Assembly (NCBI GenBank): GCA_009193035.1
Contig: SWDT01000081.1
Coordinates: 186,001-250,000, forward strand
Length of the DNA: 64,000 nucleotides
Direction of reading: 5' to 3'
From: Halicephalobus mephisto
Lineage: Eukaryota; Nematoda; Chromadorea; Rhabditida; Panagrolaimidae
A model generated the notes under the pieces. That model searched no databases. It was not told where the DNA came from and worked only from the letters and a program-made list of their open reading frames with translations. The first letter of the stretch is position 1, and each line of letters starts with the position of its first letter. Below, in pieces: positions 1 to 11,252 of the stretch. The position numbers were made by a program, and so were the translations under genes.

Positions 1-402
1 TAAAATCCATCTCTTTCATTTCTACATATTGTTGTGTATTTTCTATCTTTTTTACATCAAACTAATTAAAAATCAAGAAAAAACTAGAATTAAGAAAGTT
101 TTCTGCCGGGAGTGTCCTGCACCTACAGCACCTTTCTTGTTCCCTACTGTTAACCTTTTCTGAATCCTTTTGCCCAAACTTTTTGTATTTTATTTCCCAT
201 AAAATGATCCATAAACGCTCCAACGTGAACACACATTTGCGCCGAGTCAATGTGAATTTTAAATTTGTCGGGGATCATTCAACGTTCTCTCGTGTCGAGT
301 AATGATCGTTTCCGTGTTTCATGTCAATTTGACTTCTCAATTTTCGATTGGAATTTTTTACTTTTCCAGAACCCGAAATCCTTAGATCTCCCTTGGGCCA
401 AG
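1..402. other. 5' flank and possible 5'UTR of the innexin gene
   Basis: AT-rich sequence without a convincing coding exon. A strong acceptor-like CTTTTCCAG ends at about 369, 34 bases before the innexin start codon at 403. It could be the end of a 5'UTR intron or a spliced-leader acceptor. An upstream in-frame reading (265-402) has no ATG and is probably not translated. Confidence 0.5.
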
Positions 403-3400
403 ATGATTGGAGCCCTATCTCCGTACATTTCCAGAATCAAACGGAGTTATCAATCCAATGACATCATCGACCGACTGAACTACCAATACACGGCCACGAT
501 CATCTCTCTTGCCGCCTTTACTCTGGCTGCCACCCAGTACGTCGGGAAGCCGATCCAGTGCTGGGTTCCTCCGGAGTTCACGGGGGCTTGGGAAAAGTAA
601 GTTTGTTATTATTTAAAAACATCGAATTAGTGAACTTCGACCTCGACACAAACAATATTTTTAAATTTAACTGCAGTACCATAATTTAGATCAATTGTGT
701 CGTTTTTAATAAACTTAAGTTAAAGTTTATATTTTATTTAATGAGTATAAAGAAAATCGAAAAATTACTTAAAAAATAAAAAATAATTTCAAAAGTAGTG
801 AAATTATTTTCCCACAGCAGGACCGACGTTGAGTAACTTGATGTTTTTTGATGATTTGATTAATTAGGTGCGAATCTACTTTGAAAAAGGATTTAGATTT
901 CCAGATCTTTTTCGTCAAAAGTGATTAATGAATGCTAAGTTGAATAAGAATTCTATAATAAAATTTTTCTATTGTTTTAACACTAATTTCAAATAAAATG
1001 GATGGTTTTTAACAATTACGTCAGTAATAGTGAATTTTGGTCCATTTCACTTTTGAAATATTGTTGATTTTAATTTTCCCGGGATTGGATATAATTCAGA
1101 CATAAACCTTCAAATCCCAAACGCTGGAAACCTAATCCTATCCCTAAGGGTATTTGCGTGCAACCGACATTCCTAATTTTGATAGAAAATCAAAAACAAT
1201 TAAAAAAGATCCTATTATGAAGCTTATTCGAAATGATTTTGAATGCTTAGGTTTTCCATCAAAAACAAATTAATATTGAAGATTCTTAATATTTTTAAAT
1301 TGAAGTTTATAATTTCATTTATTTAATGAATATGATGAAAACCGAAAAAATGTTCAGAAGATGTAGAAAGTAGCTGTGGGATAGTTACTCCTTTGGGGCA
1401 TCTGTTCCTCAACTCGCGTTTTTTGAACTTTCTTAAAATCATCTTTTTGGTTACTTGATTACTATGCTAGATTAATCCAAATACCGAGTAAACTGATTTG
1501 AGAAAGTGAAAAATAAATTACAGGACATGTGATCTTCTGGAATTTCCATTTCTCTTTGACTCTCGCTGGTTTCGAAATTCCTTCTTTTTTAGATCGATTT
1601 TTGGCCACTTGTTGTCATGTTAAACTAATCTAGATACCAGAAAGACTGGTCTAAAAACGAAATCAGACCAGTCTTCTGAAATTGGGGACCAATTGCCGTA
1701 GGGAAGCAAATTTCGAGGAATCAGAAAGTAACTTAAAAATAGTACGATTATCTTTTGTGTCAGGATTAAAACTACTTAATTTGATCGTTTTTAATGATTT
1801 AGTTAATTGACGTGTATTCCGTTGCAGATACGCAGAAACCTACTGCTTCGCTTCTGGTTCTTACTTCCTCCCGATCGATGAAGAAATAGATTCATCTTAT
1901 TCTCAACGAGAGAAGATCCAGATCACTTACTACCAATGGGTCCCCTTAGTTTTGGCTTTCCAAGCTATGTTCTTTTATCTTCCCTCGTTCATCTGGAAGG
2001 CTATGAACTTTAGCACAGGTTTGTTATTGGATTTTTATTCAGATATTCTTGTTTACCCAGACATAAGCCATTGTCCAAGTTTAGTACTCTGACTGGCTAC
2101 ATTGAATCGATCGAAAAATGGGGAAATAGATTCAGGACCAGAATTTGCGCAAATTTACGACCTGCTGGGAGGGTTTTCAGCAATTGCAATCGCTTGGTGG
2201 CTTTTTTGAAAAACGAAAAAATAGATTTAGCTCTAGTTTGATTTTATTTCTATGGATTTCTTGGCTACAGATATTTTAAAACTTTTAAAGTATGAACCGG
2301 ATGGTGGAGATGCTATTGATGAACTCAATTATCATTGGACTCCTTTGATATTGTTCGTTGTTGGAATATCCAACTTGGGGATGCTGTATATTACCCGTCC
2401 GATTCAGTGCTGGACTCCTCCGGAATTCCCCTCCCAATGGGACGCTTATGCAGAGCTTTTTTGCTTTTTCGGAACCAACACTTATTACTATCCCGATAGG
2501 GAATGTCAAAATGAAGGCAGAGACGAGGAGTTCTGCATAAGCAAACACAGGGATGACGGGAAAATTGCGTATTATCAGTGGGTCCCTATAGTGATCCTTA
2601 TTCAGGGAGCTTTGTTTGCGGCTCCTTGTTTTATTTGGAGGGCTTTGAATGACTTTACTTGTAATATTATTAAGCTTATTACATTGGTTATGTTTGTTAA
2701 TTTGTGGTTACTTTAGGCATCAACGTAAAGAGCATTTTGAACAATGCCGCTCAAGTCAAAAAGAAGTTCGACAAAGGAACGAGGTCTGCCCAGGTCAATA
2801 AGGCTGCTGCCCACTTGGTGGAGGCTCTGGAAATGCAGAAAGAGTTGAAGACTTGTGAGTTTGCTTCTCATTAAAATGCCTTACTATTAGAAAAAGCGAA
2901 AATAACCATTATGAAATTACTTTAACGCGAATTTTTGATTTTTCTGTAAACTGGAATTCTTGGTTTCAAATATTGTAGAAATTTTCTTTTTGTTCTGGAA
3001 GGTTTCAAGAATTTCCATGAGATTCTGGAAGACGCTGAAACCTTCTGTCAAGTTCTCAAACCCTTTAGAATCTTTAACGACATTCTAAAAAGTTCTAAAA
3101 GTACCTCAAAATTCTAGTATTAGGAAATAATCATTTTCGAAATTATTCCTATGGATGGAGAATCAGGTTTCAGTAATTTTCATAGGATTGAAACGATTTC
3201 AGATTAGATATCCTTCGGAAATTTTGTATATATTTCAGGATTTTAATTTTCCATTTTTAGCAAATTCTTCTTGGTTGACCCAAATTGGAAAGCGTCGAGG
3301 AGTTTTCTTGTCTTCCCTTTACTTGTTCACGAAACTACTCTACGTGCTCAACGTGGTTCTCCAGTTCTTCATCTTGAACGCCTTCCTTGGGCCTCAGTAC

Positions 3401-3931
3401 ACCTTCTGGGGAGTCGGGATCCTTCAAGACTTGATCAATGGAAGAGAGTGGACAGAATCGGGTCATTTCCCCAGAGTGACGCTCTGTGACTTCAACGTCC
3501 GTGTCCTCTCCAACATCCACCGATGGACGGTCCAATGTGTTTTGATGATCAACATGTTCAACGAGAAAATTTTCATTTTCTTCTGGTTCTGGTTCCTGCT
3601 AGTTGGAGTCCTTTCGATTCTGTCGTTCATCTACTGGCTTTTTGCCACTGGAATCGGAAAATGGCGTAGAGATTTCGTCGCAAAATACCTCAGATGCACC
3701 AGTGCCATTCCAGAAAGGGAAAGCCCAAGAGATTCCAGACTTATCAATGGTTTTGTTAGAGACTTCCTTCGACCTGATGGAGTATTTTTGCTTAGACTTA
3801 TCCAAACCAATGGTGGAGATTTGCTTGTCGGTGAGATAACCACTGCTTTGTACCGAAAATATTGCGCGAGATTAGATGAAAAAGCTTCAAGTCGTGCTGT
3901 CACAGAAAGTCCCGATTCTACCAAACTTTAA
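403..3931 (+). CDS. inx: Innexin gap-junction protein with two alternative N-terminal modules
   Basis: Innexins form invertebrate gap junctions and plasma-membrane hemichannels with four membrane helices. Form A joins exons 403-596, 1828-2018, 2717-2854 and 3261-3931 (397 aa). Form B starts at an ATG at 2252 and joins 2252-2660 to the same two 3' exons (405 aa). Both totals divide by three and both modules end in phase 1. Each module carries helix 1, the first extracellular loop and helix 2, including PIQCW in the loop and the family signature YYQWVP. The shared part carries GREWTESGHFPRVTLCDF in the second loop, INMFNEKIF before helix 4, and a polar cytoplasmic tail. Module A is split by a 1.2 kb repeat-containing intron; module B is a single exon. 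The family call is certain. Use of two promoters is inferred from the exon layout. The gene converges on PPP4R2 with 138 bp between stop codons. Confidence 0.95.
600..1827 (+). repeat. Innexin intron 1 with diverged internal repeats
   Basis: This 1.2 kb intron holds two diverged copies of a sequence with a 'CAGGACCGACGTTGAGTAAC'-like core, near 817-870 and 1757-1815. Each copy is preceded by an AT-rich stretch containing TTTAATGA. Related cores occur near 30,865, 31,745 and 32,690, upstream of or inside the receptor gene. This suggests a dispersed low-copy element. No coding exon was seen. Confidence 0.45.
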
Positions 3932-4069
3932 GCTGCCAAATTTCTTAATGCTTAACTTAGAACGATAATTCGTCATTGCCTAAGGATTTTGATTATAAAT
4001 GAATTAAGTTTAGTTTAAATTATGTAGAGCAAATCAAATATGTTCAAACAAAGTAAAGCTGATATTAAA

Positions 4070-5261
4070 TTACGAATCCATCGGTTCTTGTATGTCTTCT
4101 TTCGGCATCTTGGCGGGGATTTCATCTTTAAATTCCTCATCACTCATGTGAGTATCTCCGCCACTGTCGACTGAAGAAGCTCTCTTATGGGCGGATGGAC
4201 TTTTGTGAGTGGGCAGTTCCGGGGCAACAAACCCATCGTTACTCGTTGATGGCTTCTGATCCTGGACACCTTCGTCCGAGAACATGTCGATGGAAGGCTC
4301 CTTGAATGGGCTTTTCTTCTTGTTGAACGGACCAAATTGTTGCTCCATAGGGACATCTTCTGAAGAAAGTCTAATAACGTCCTCATTTGGTGGGGGAGTT
4401 TCCGGTCGATCTGGCATGTCAAGTTTCTCGGGGAATTTGAAAGGACTTCTGTTGTGTTCTTCATCTTCCGATGAGTCCGAGCGTTCCTAAAAGTACCGAA
4501 TATTAAGTTACGAAAATAAAAGCAAACCATGCTAGCTCTTTTCTGTTCTTCCAATGGCATGTCAACTTCATCGACGCAAACCAGAAAGTGTTTCTCAATG
4601 TGGTCGTCTGTCTCACAGATACTAGAAGCAGCATCATCGTCAACGAACTGAGGTTCCTCGACACCGGTAATCCTTTTCCCATCTTCATTAACCTCCATAA
4701 CGACATTGATGTTCTTTTCAACAGCACGATAGAACTTCTCCGCAATCCTGTAGTGGACAGTTGGAAGAGCCAGTAATTCACAAAGTCGCTGGATTGTGAA
4801 TGGGGCGTTTTCAAACGACTTGGCTCTATCCATGATGAATTTCTTAAGATCATCCAACTGTTCTGAAGTCATCCTTTTGTCCATGTAAACTGCGGGTTTT
4901 ATCTCCTCTTCGATTATTCTCATATCGTCGAGAACCTGACTGAGTTTCCACAAGAAGGGACTCCGGACGATGTACCATTTGACCATCGTTGTTCCGGTCA
5001 TAGCAACGGCATTGAAGTACTCCTCGATCAGTGGGTTAGGATGTAGAGTAGAGATTCCTCGTTCTCGTGTCAATTGAGTCTGGATATAGAATAAAAATGC
5101 AAAACATTAAAAAGGAGAAAACTCACCGGGTCGGGCTCCTGAAAGCTCTCCAAGGCTTGCTTGTACTCGTCCGCCGACTTGACTTGCTCCACATTGTAGC
5201 TCATCCGTTCATATTTACCACTGCCTTTCCCCTTGGAGTTGGGGGTTTTGGTTACCACCAT
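4070..5261 (-). CDS. PPP4R2: Serine/threonine-protein phosphatase 4 regulatory subunit 2
   Basis: PPP4R2 anchors the PP4 catalytic subunit with R3 in complexes acting in the DNA-damage response, spliceosome maturation and centrosome function. Three exons read on the minus strand: 5261-5127, 5079-4528 and 4486-4070, all phase 0, 367 aa. The conserved core is in exon 2. [20 protein letters not shown] matches the N-terminal helices of PPP4R2. [12 protein letters not shown], followed about 20 residues later by [12 protein letters not shown], matches the [10 protein letters not shown]...KFLRGVEKNVMVV signature. The C-terminal third is acidic, Ser/Pro-rich and apparently disordered, ending in an EPMDS tail like the acidic tails of the family. 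The first ATG in frame is at 5261; an upstream TTG at 5312 was not used. It is divergent from UGGT across a 660 bp gap. Confidence 0.9.
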
Positions 5262-5923
5262 TATGGAGTTCTCGTCACTAAATTCAAGGTTAGACTTCTT
5301 CAAAAATCTCAAGCACCAATTCGCGCTGTTCCCCGAGCGAATTCATATATAAACACGATACCTGTTATGATCCAACATGGGAACCACCTTGTTTACGTCG
5401 AGAATCATGTGACTAATCAACCGGGATAAAGAGAAAACGCGGATAAAGTCAGCGAGAAAAGAAGAACACCGGCAGAGTGAGGACGAAACTCAAATTACTC
5501 TCGAAAAGAAAACTGGCTAAACAGTGACCAAGGTGGGAAAACTGACGTTGATTTGCCAGACGTGGCAAAAGGAAGAGGTTGTTCGTCGTCACTCTTCTGG
5601 ATTTTCTTCGTCCTCATCCGTGAATTCCACATGTAGATATCGATAAAACAAAAGTGTAATGATAGTTTTATATGAATACCTGTTGCTGAACTTTCCCTCA
5701 GGGCTTTTTTCGGTTGTCTACGTCCTCTAACCGTCTCGGTTTTTGTGATGTTTAGAATTTTAATAAATATCGATATTCTAATTTCATTTCCGATTGTATT
5801 AATCAACAATTGCTAATTATTATCTGTTGCTATGGTTTCCCGATTTCCGACCTTGACACGCGTTTTTTCTCGAATTTTCCGGTTTGACTTGATTTCACTT
5901 TACCTACTCTTCCAGCAGATTCA
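5262..5923. promoter_or_regulatory. Divergent promoter region between PPP4R2 and UGGT
   Basis: This 660 bp gap separates two head-to-head genes and probably contains both promoters. A TTCCAG at 5911-5915, eight bases before the UGGT ATG, is a plausible spliced-leader acceptor. A 104-codon open frame on the minus strand (5495-5809) has no recognisable composition and was not called. Confidence 0.45.
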
Positions 5924-8900
5924 ATGAAACCTCTGGCAGTATACCTACTGCTGGTAGGCGCTGCTCTACAGGTTGTGCAAGCCAAGAAATCTGTGATCAC
6001 TTCGTTAGATGCTCAATGGAGTCATACGTCTTTCCTAGCCGAAACTAGGTGGGTTCATATATCAAAGTCCGTCTTGTTGATTTTTGTTTTAGTGAGTTTA
6101 TCGCCAAAGAGTCAAATACTCATTTCTGGGAGTTTGTCGATCTCGTTGTGGACAAAATAAATCCAGTTGAGTGGAGGAACAGAACCCACGAGAAGGAGTA
6201 CGAGACAGCTGTGAAACAAGCCGTTTCTGTCCTTTCCGCCTCTAGATCCGATCTTCTGAAGCTAGCTTTGTCCTTGAGGTTATATTCTCCGAGGATCCAA
6301 GTGTTCCAGCAGATTGCAGAGGGATTTGAAGAAAGTATCAGGAAATGCCCAGCTTATGCCGACATCAACGGGAAACAGACATGCCAGGTTGACTTGATGG
6401 AAGCATTAGCCAGCAAGGAAGGAACCCCAGGTTCTTCTATCGGATTCTACTCCATCGACCACATCTTCCCCGCTCCATTTGGGACGGATACAAGCCAGTT
6501 GCCTACAGTAGTCGTCTACGGAGAACTCGGATCTGAAGAGTTTGCCCGGTTCCACAAAACAGCAAAGGCTCTGGCAAAGAAAGGGAAAATTGTCTATGCT
6601 TTTAGACACTATTCCCAAGCTGAAGATAGTGCGAAAGTCGGGTTATCTGGATATGCCGTGGAACTCGCAATCAAAAACACTGAGTACAAGGCCGTCGATG
6701 ACTCCAACGACAAAAAACAAGAGGAACCAGAAAATCCAGAAGAAGACAACGACATCCATGGATTCAACTTTAACACTTTGAAAGCCAATCACCCTCATTT
6801 GAAGGACAATCTGAAGCAATTCAAAGTTCATCTGACGGAATTAGAGGAACTGACTCCGCTGAAGCAATGGGAAGTCAGCGACATTGCTCTCCAAGCAGCT
6901 CAGAAGATCGTAAGCGGGCCTCCAGAAGAAGCCATCCAGAATCTGATCGATATCAGTCAGAATTTCCCGACAAGAGCCCGGTCTTTGGTCCAGACAGCAG
7001 TGAATGCTGCTTTCAAGACCGAAGTCGAGGAGAACCAGGAACTCTTCAAACAGGATTTACAACTTACAGCAGGAGAAAACGCCCTGTACATCAATGGAAT
7101 CAATGTGGACGTAGATTCATTGGATATTTTCCAACTTGTCGACGTCATCAACCAGGAAGAAAAACTTTCTGCCGCCTTCTTCGAGATGGGATTCAGAAGA
7201 GAGTACTTGAACCTCATCTTCAACGTGGATCTCTCCGAAGACAAGAGCAGTGGCTATGCTATCGACTACAGAGAAGCTTATCCGGAGTACATCAACAACC
7301 TCGACAAGGACAAACATTACAAGGAGTGGGGAAATTCGGTCAAGTTGATGCTTCAGCCATATTTCCCAGGGATGATCAGACCGATAGCCAGAAATCTCTT
7401 CACTTTGATTATTGTAGTAGATCCAGCTGCTCCAGAATCCTTGAACCTGATCAAGACAGCTCACACCTTTTTTGTCCATCAAGTACCTCTGAGAATAGGT
7501 TTTGTTTTTGTCGTCAATGATGACAAACAAGTTTCCGGAAAAGACGACGTTGGAATCGCATTGTTGAACCTTTTCAACTTTGCCAAGAGTGAAAAGAACT
7601 CGGCTAAAGCTATCAACCTGTTGACTAAGTGCATTGAGACTTTTGGAGGAAGGCCGTCAGTGGAGAACGTCCATAAATTCTTCAAGAAAACTTTCCCTGA
7701 TCAAGAAATCGATGACGTTTTCGGAAAGGATAGTGACTATGATGCAGGAAGAGTGGTATGTTTTTTAAATAATTGACATATGAGCCATGTTTGTTTCAGC
7801 AAGGAAAAGCTTTTGTTGAAAAAAGTGGAATTGGAAGTCTCCCGAAAGTTTTGGTCAATGGAATTGTTCTTGATGACGCTGGAATTGGACCGGATAAACT
7901 TGATGAAAGTATTTTGACGACGATTATGAAACAAACACCGACGATTCAGAGAGCTGTGATATCAGGGAAGTTGACTGACAAGGATAACGTTCAGAATTGG
8001 ATCATGTCTCAACCAGATGTCCTTCCGAGGAGAAACCCAAGATTGCTAGCTAGTCCGGCTGATTATCTCCTTGTTCAAGATGTTCTCCCATGTAAGTCTA
8101 TGATTCCGGCGAAGTTTGCTGGATTGAATAATGAACAGAAAACTCAGTGTATCATTGAGAAATCCAAGTATTTAACGAAGACGGATGAAGAACAAACTCA
8201 CTGGTTAACTGCTTGGATTGTTGCTGATTATGATACGGAAGAAGGAAGGAATCTCCTAAGAGAAGCATTGAAGCATTTGAAGAAGTCTCCAAACACAAGA
8301 ATCTCGATTATTCATAACAGTGAGAATCCGACTGGATCTACGGAGAAAACCGCGAGTAAGGTAATTCATGGATTATGGAGACTTTTGCCGAACAATATTG
8401 CAAAGCAAATGTTGACGAAATTACTTCAAAAAGAATCGATTCTGAGGAAGGTTGTTGAAACAGGAGATTTTGAAGAAATAGCCGTTCATGGAATGAATCT
8501 GGATTCTTTTAAAAGGGAATTCAAGCAGTTGAATGATGACCACCTTCAATTAGAAGGCATGTTTGCTAGGAAGGTTGTCAATTTGAAACCGGGAGATCGT
8601 GCTATTATTATTAATGGACAAGTCTATGGACCATTAGATGAGGGAGAGAACTTTGCAGTTGATGACTTTGGATTGGCAGAGAAAATCGCAGAAAAGAAAG
8701 GAGCGAAATCAGTTGCAGAAGCAATTGACAGATGGGAAGTTGAAAAATCAGGAGGAAAATCTAGTGATGTTGTTGTTAGATCAGTTGCTGTTATGGGTAA
8801 ATATGCAGCAAAGAAGGTTAGAACATGGGTTCAACTTCATAATGACAATGAAAGTGTTGTAAATCTTGTTGCAGAAGACCAAAAAAGAGCTATTCTTGAT

Positions 8901-10611
8901 GTTGTGGCTATTGTTGATCCTTTGAGTAAAGAAGCCCAAAGACTTGCTCCTGTGTTGCAGATTTTGACGAAAGTGATCAATTGTGACATGAAGATTGTCA
9001 TGAATCCGAAACAGAAGTTGTCAGAATTGCCATTGAAGAGATTCTACAGATATGCGATCAAAGAAGAACCAAGTTTCGATGCGAATGGAGCAGTGTCGAA
9101 TCCTACAGTGACCTTCACAGACCTACCATCTAAACAGCTTTTGACAATGAATGTTATCGCTCCTGATGCTTGGATGATTCAACCGGTTTTTGCAGAGTAT
9201 GATTTAGACAATATTAAAATGCAAAATGTGAAAGATGATGTAATTGCAAAGTTTGAATTGAAACATATTCTTCTTGAAGGACATTGTTATGATGATCTTA
9301 CTGGTTCTCCTCCTAGAGGTCTTCAGTTTATTCTGGGGACGGAACAGAAGGCAGATAAGTATGATACTATTGTGATGGCTAATTTGGGATACTTCCAGTT
9401 GAAAGCAAGTCCTGGAGCTTGGATTCTGCAGCTTCGTGAAGGGAAAAGCAAGGATATTTATGAAATCAAGAATCACACCAACACTGAGACTGAAAGATCT
9501 CTTGATAATGAGAAGATCCATGTGCTCATTGAAAGTTTCCTAGGAAGAACTGTGAGAGTTCTAGTCACTAAGAGACAAGGGAAAGAAGATGAATCTCTTT
9601 TGAATGAAAGTAAAGATGGCGGTCAAGAAGGTGAAGAAGACAATTCTATCTGGTCTAATCTGGGAAGTGCATTGAAAAGCGGAGAATCTCATGAGATTAT
9701 TAATATCTTCTCTCTTGCATCGGGTCATCTTTATGAAAGATTCCTGAGGATTATGATGTTAAGTGTGATGAAGAATACCAAACATCCTGTGAAATTCTGG
9801 CTGTTGGATAATTATCTATCGCCGCAATTCAGACTTACTCTTCCGAAACTTGCTAACAAATATGGATTCCAGTATGAACTTGTGGAGTACAAGTGGCCGA
9901 GATGGCTTCATCAGCAATCGGAAAAACAGAGAATCATGTGGGGCTATAAGATTCTTTTCCTTGATGTCTTGTTCCCGTTGAATGTGAAGAAGATTATTTT
10001 TGTGGATGCGGATCAAGTTGTAAGAACGGACATGATGGAACTTATGAATTTGGATCTAGGAGGAGCTCCTTATGGGTTTACGCCGTTCTGTGACTCGAGA
10101 ACCTCTATGGAAGGATTTAGATTCTGGAAGAAGGGATATTGGGCTACTCATTTGGCTGGAAGGAAGTATCACATCTCAGCTCTTTATGTGATTGACCTGG
10201 TTAAGTTCAGACAAATCGCGGCTGGAGATAGATTGAGAGGCCAATATCAAGGTTTGTCTGCTGATCCTAATAGCTTAGCAAATTTGGACCAGGATTTACC
10301 TAATAATATGATTCATCAAGTTAGGATAAAGAGTCTTCCTCAGGAATGGTTATGGTGTGAAACTTGGTGTGATGATGGCTCTAAGAAGTCAGCCAAAACT
10401 ATTGATCTCGTAAGTTTATTTTTTGGAATTGATACATGAAAAGTTGATTTTTTAGTGCAACAATCCTCAAACGAAAGAACCTAAACTTGATAGCGCTGTC
10501 AGAATCATTGGAGAATGGAAGGATTATGATAACGAAATTAAACAAGTTCTTGCTGGGGATTCTGAAAGTGCTTCAGAAGGAAAGAAGCCTGATCAACACG
10601 ACGAGTTTTAG
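5924..10611 (+). CDS. UGGT: UDP-glucose:glycoprotein glucosyltransferase (ER folding sensor)
   Basis: UGGT re-glucosylates N-glycans on misfolded glycoproteins in the ER so that they re-bind calnexin and calreticulin. Four exons, 5924-6048, 6093-7755, 7800-10409 and 10456-10611, give 1,517 aa, the usual length. Introns are 44, 44 and 46 nt. Residues 1-20 form a signal peptide ending LQVVQA. The large N-terminal part corresponds to the four thioredoxin-like folding-sensor domains and beta-sandwiches. The C-terminal part is the GT24 catalytic domain: [11 protein letters not shown] with the metal-binding D-x-D at about 1332-1334, then [19 protein letters not shown] and [11 protein letters not shown]. 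The last four residues are HDEF, a KDEL-type retrieval signal variant. Junctions give SEFIAKES and TIDLCNNP, as expected for the family. Codon usage shifts from C-ending in exon 2 to A/T-ending in exon 3. Confidence 0.97.
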
Positions 10612-11252
10612 ACAGGGAATGTGGGGAATAATATAGGGTCTCCCCGATATGGAGGTAAAGTTTGGATGGGTTGATTTTTAAGATTTAGATTTTAATTGGA
10701 AGAGGTTGATTCAGAAAGTACTTTTTGGGAATGTTAGTCTCGCGAATTTTTGGGTAAGAATTGCTAAAGAAACAGATCAAGTTATTCAACTTTGGTCCAA
10801 CGCGAATGATAGATTCATTGCTAACATTTTTTACTTTTGGTTGCTTTTTTATTTTTTACATTTGTCGGGTTTTGTCTTCCTGTCTCCTGAATATAAAGTA
10901 TTTCAAAATGAGCAATCAGAAGATATGAAATAAGGTAAAAGCAATGAATTTACTTTTCCTGTTGAGACTAAAATCGACCAGCTTGGTTTGTTTCTGTAAT
11001 CTATAAAAACTAATTTCTCCAAAACGCTACTTCTGAACAACCCCATTCTAATTGAAATATGAATATGGAAATCAACTAGTTCAAGATTTATTTCCCGTAC
11101 CCTAAACCACTTGTTTTCATTTTGCGGGAATTTTTTTAAAATTTATTCGAAATAAAATCTTCATGTTTAAACTTCAACTGATTCGGGTTTAAAGAATGTA
11201 ACATATTTCATGAGACGTCGTATGTCATAGATAAGCCCAGATTACTTGGAAT
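10612..11252. other. Convergent intergenic region
   Basis: About 640 bp between the stop codons of UGGT and the TTD14-like gene. It is AT-rich and must hold both 3'UTRs. A 75-codon open frame at 10,706-10,933 has biased, low-quality composition and no family resemblance. No repeat or RNA gene was recognised. Confidence 0.5.

Noticed and set aside
5495..5809. 104-codon minus-strand open frame in the PPP4R2-UGGT gap
   Set aside because: Low-quality composition, no family resemblance, and it lies in a divergent promoter region.
6867..7520. 217-codon open frame overlapping UGGT exon 2 in another frame
   Set aside because: Shadow of the UGGT frame; Arg/Ser/Gln-rich translation typical of a shifted frame.
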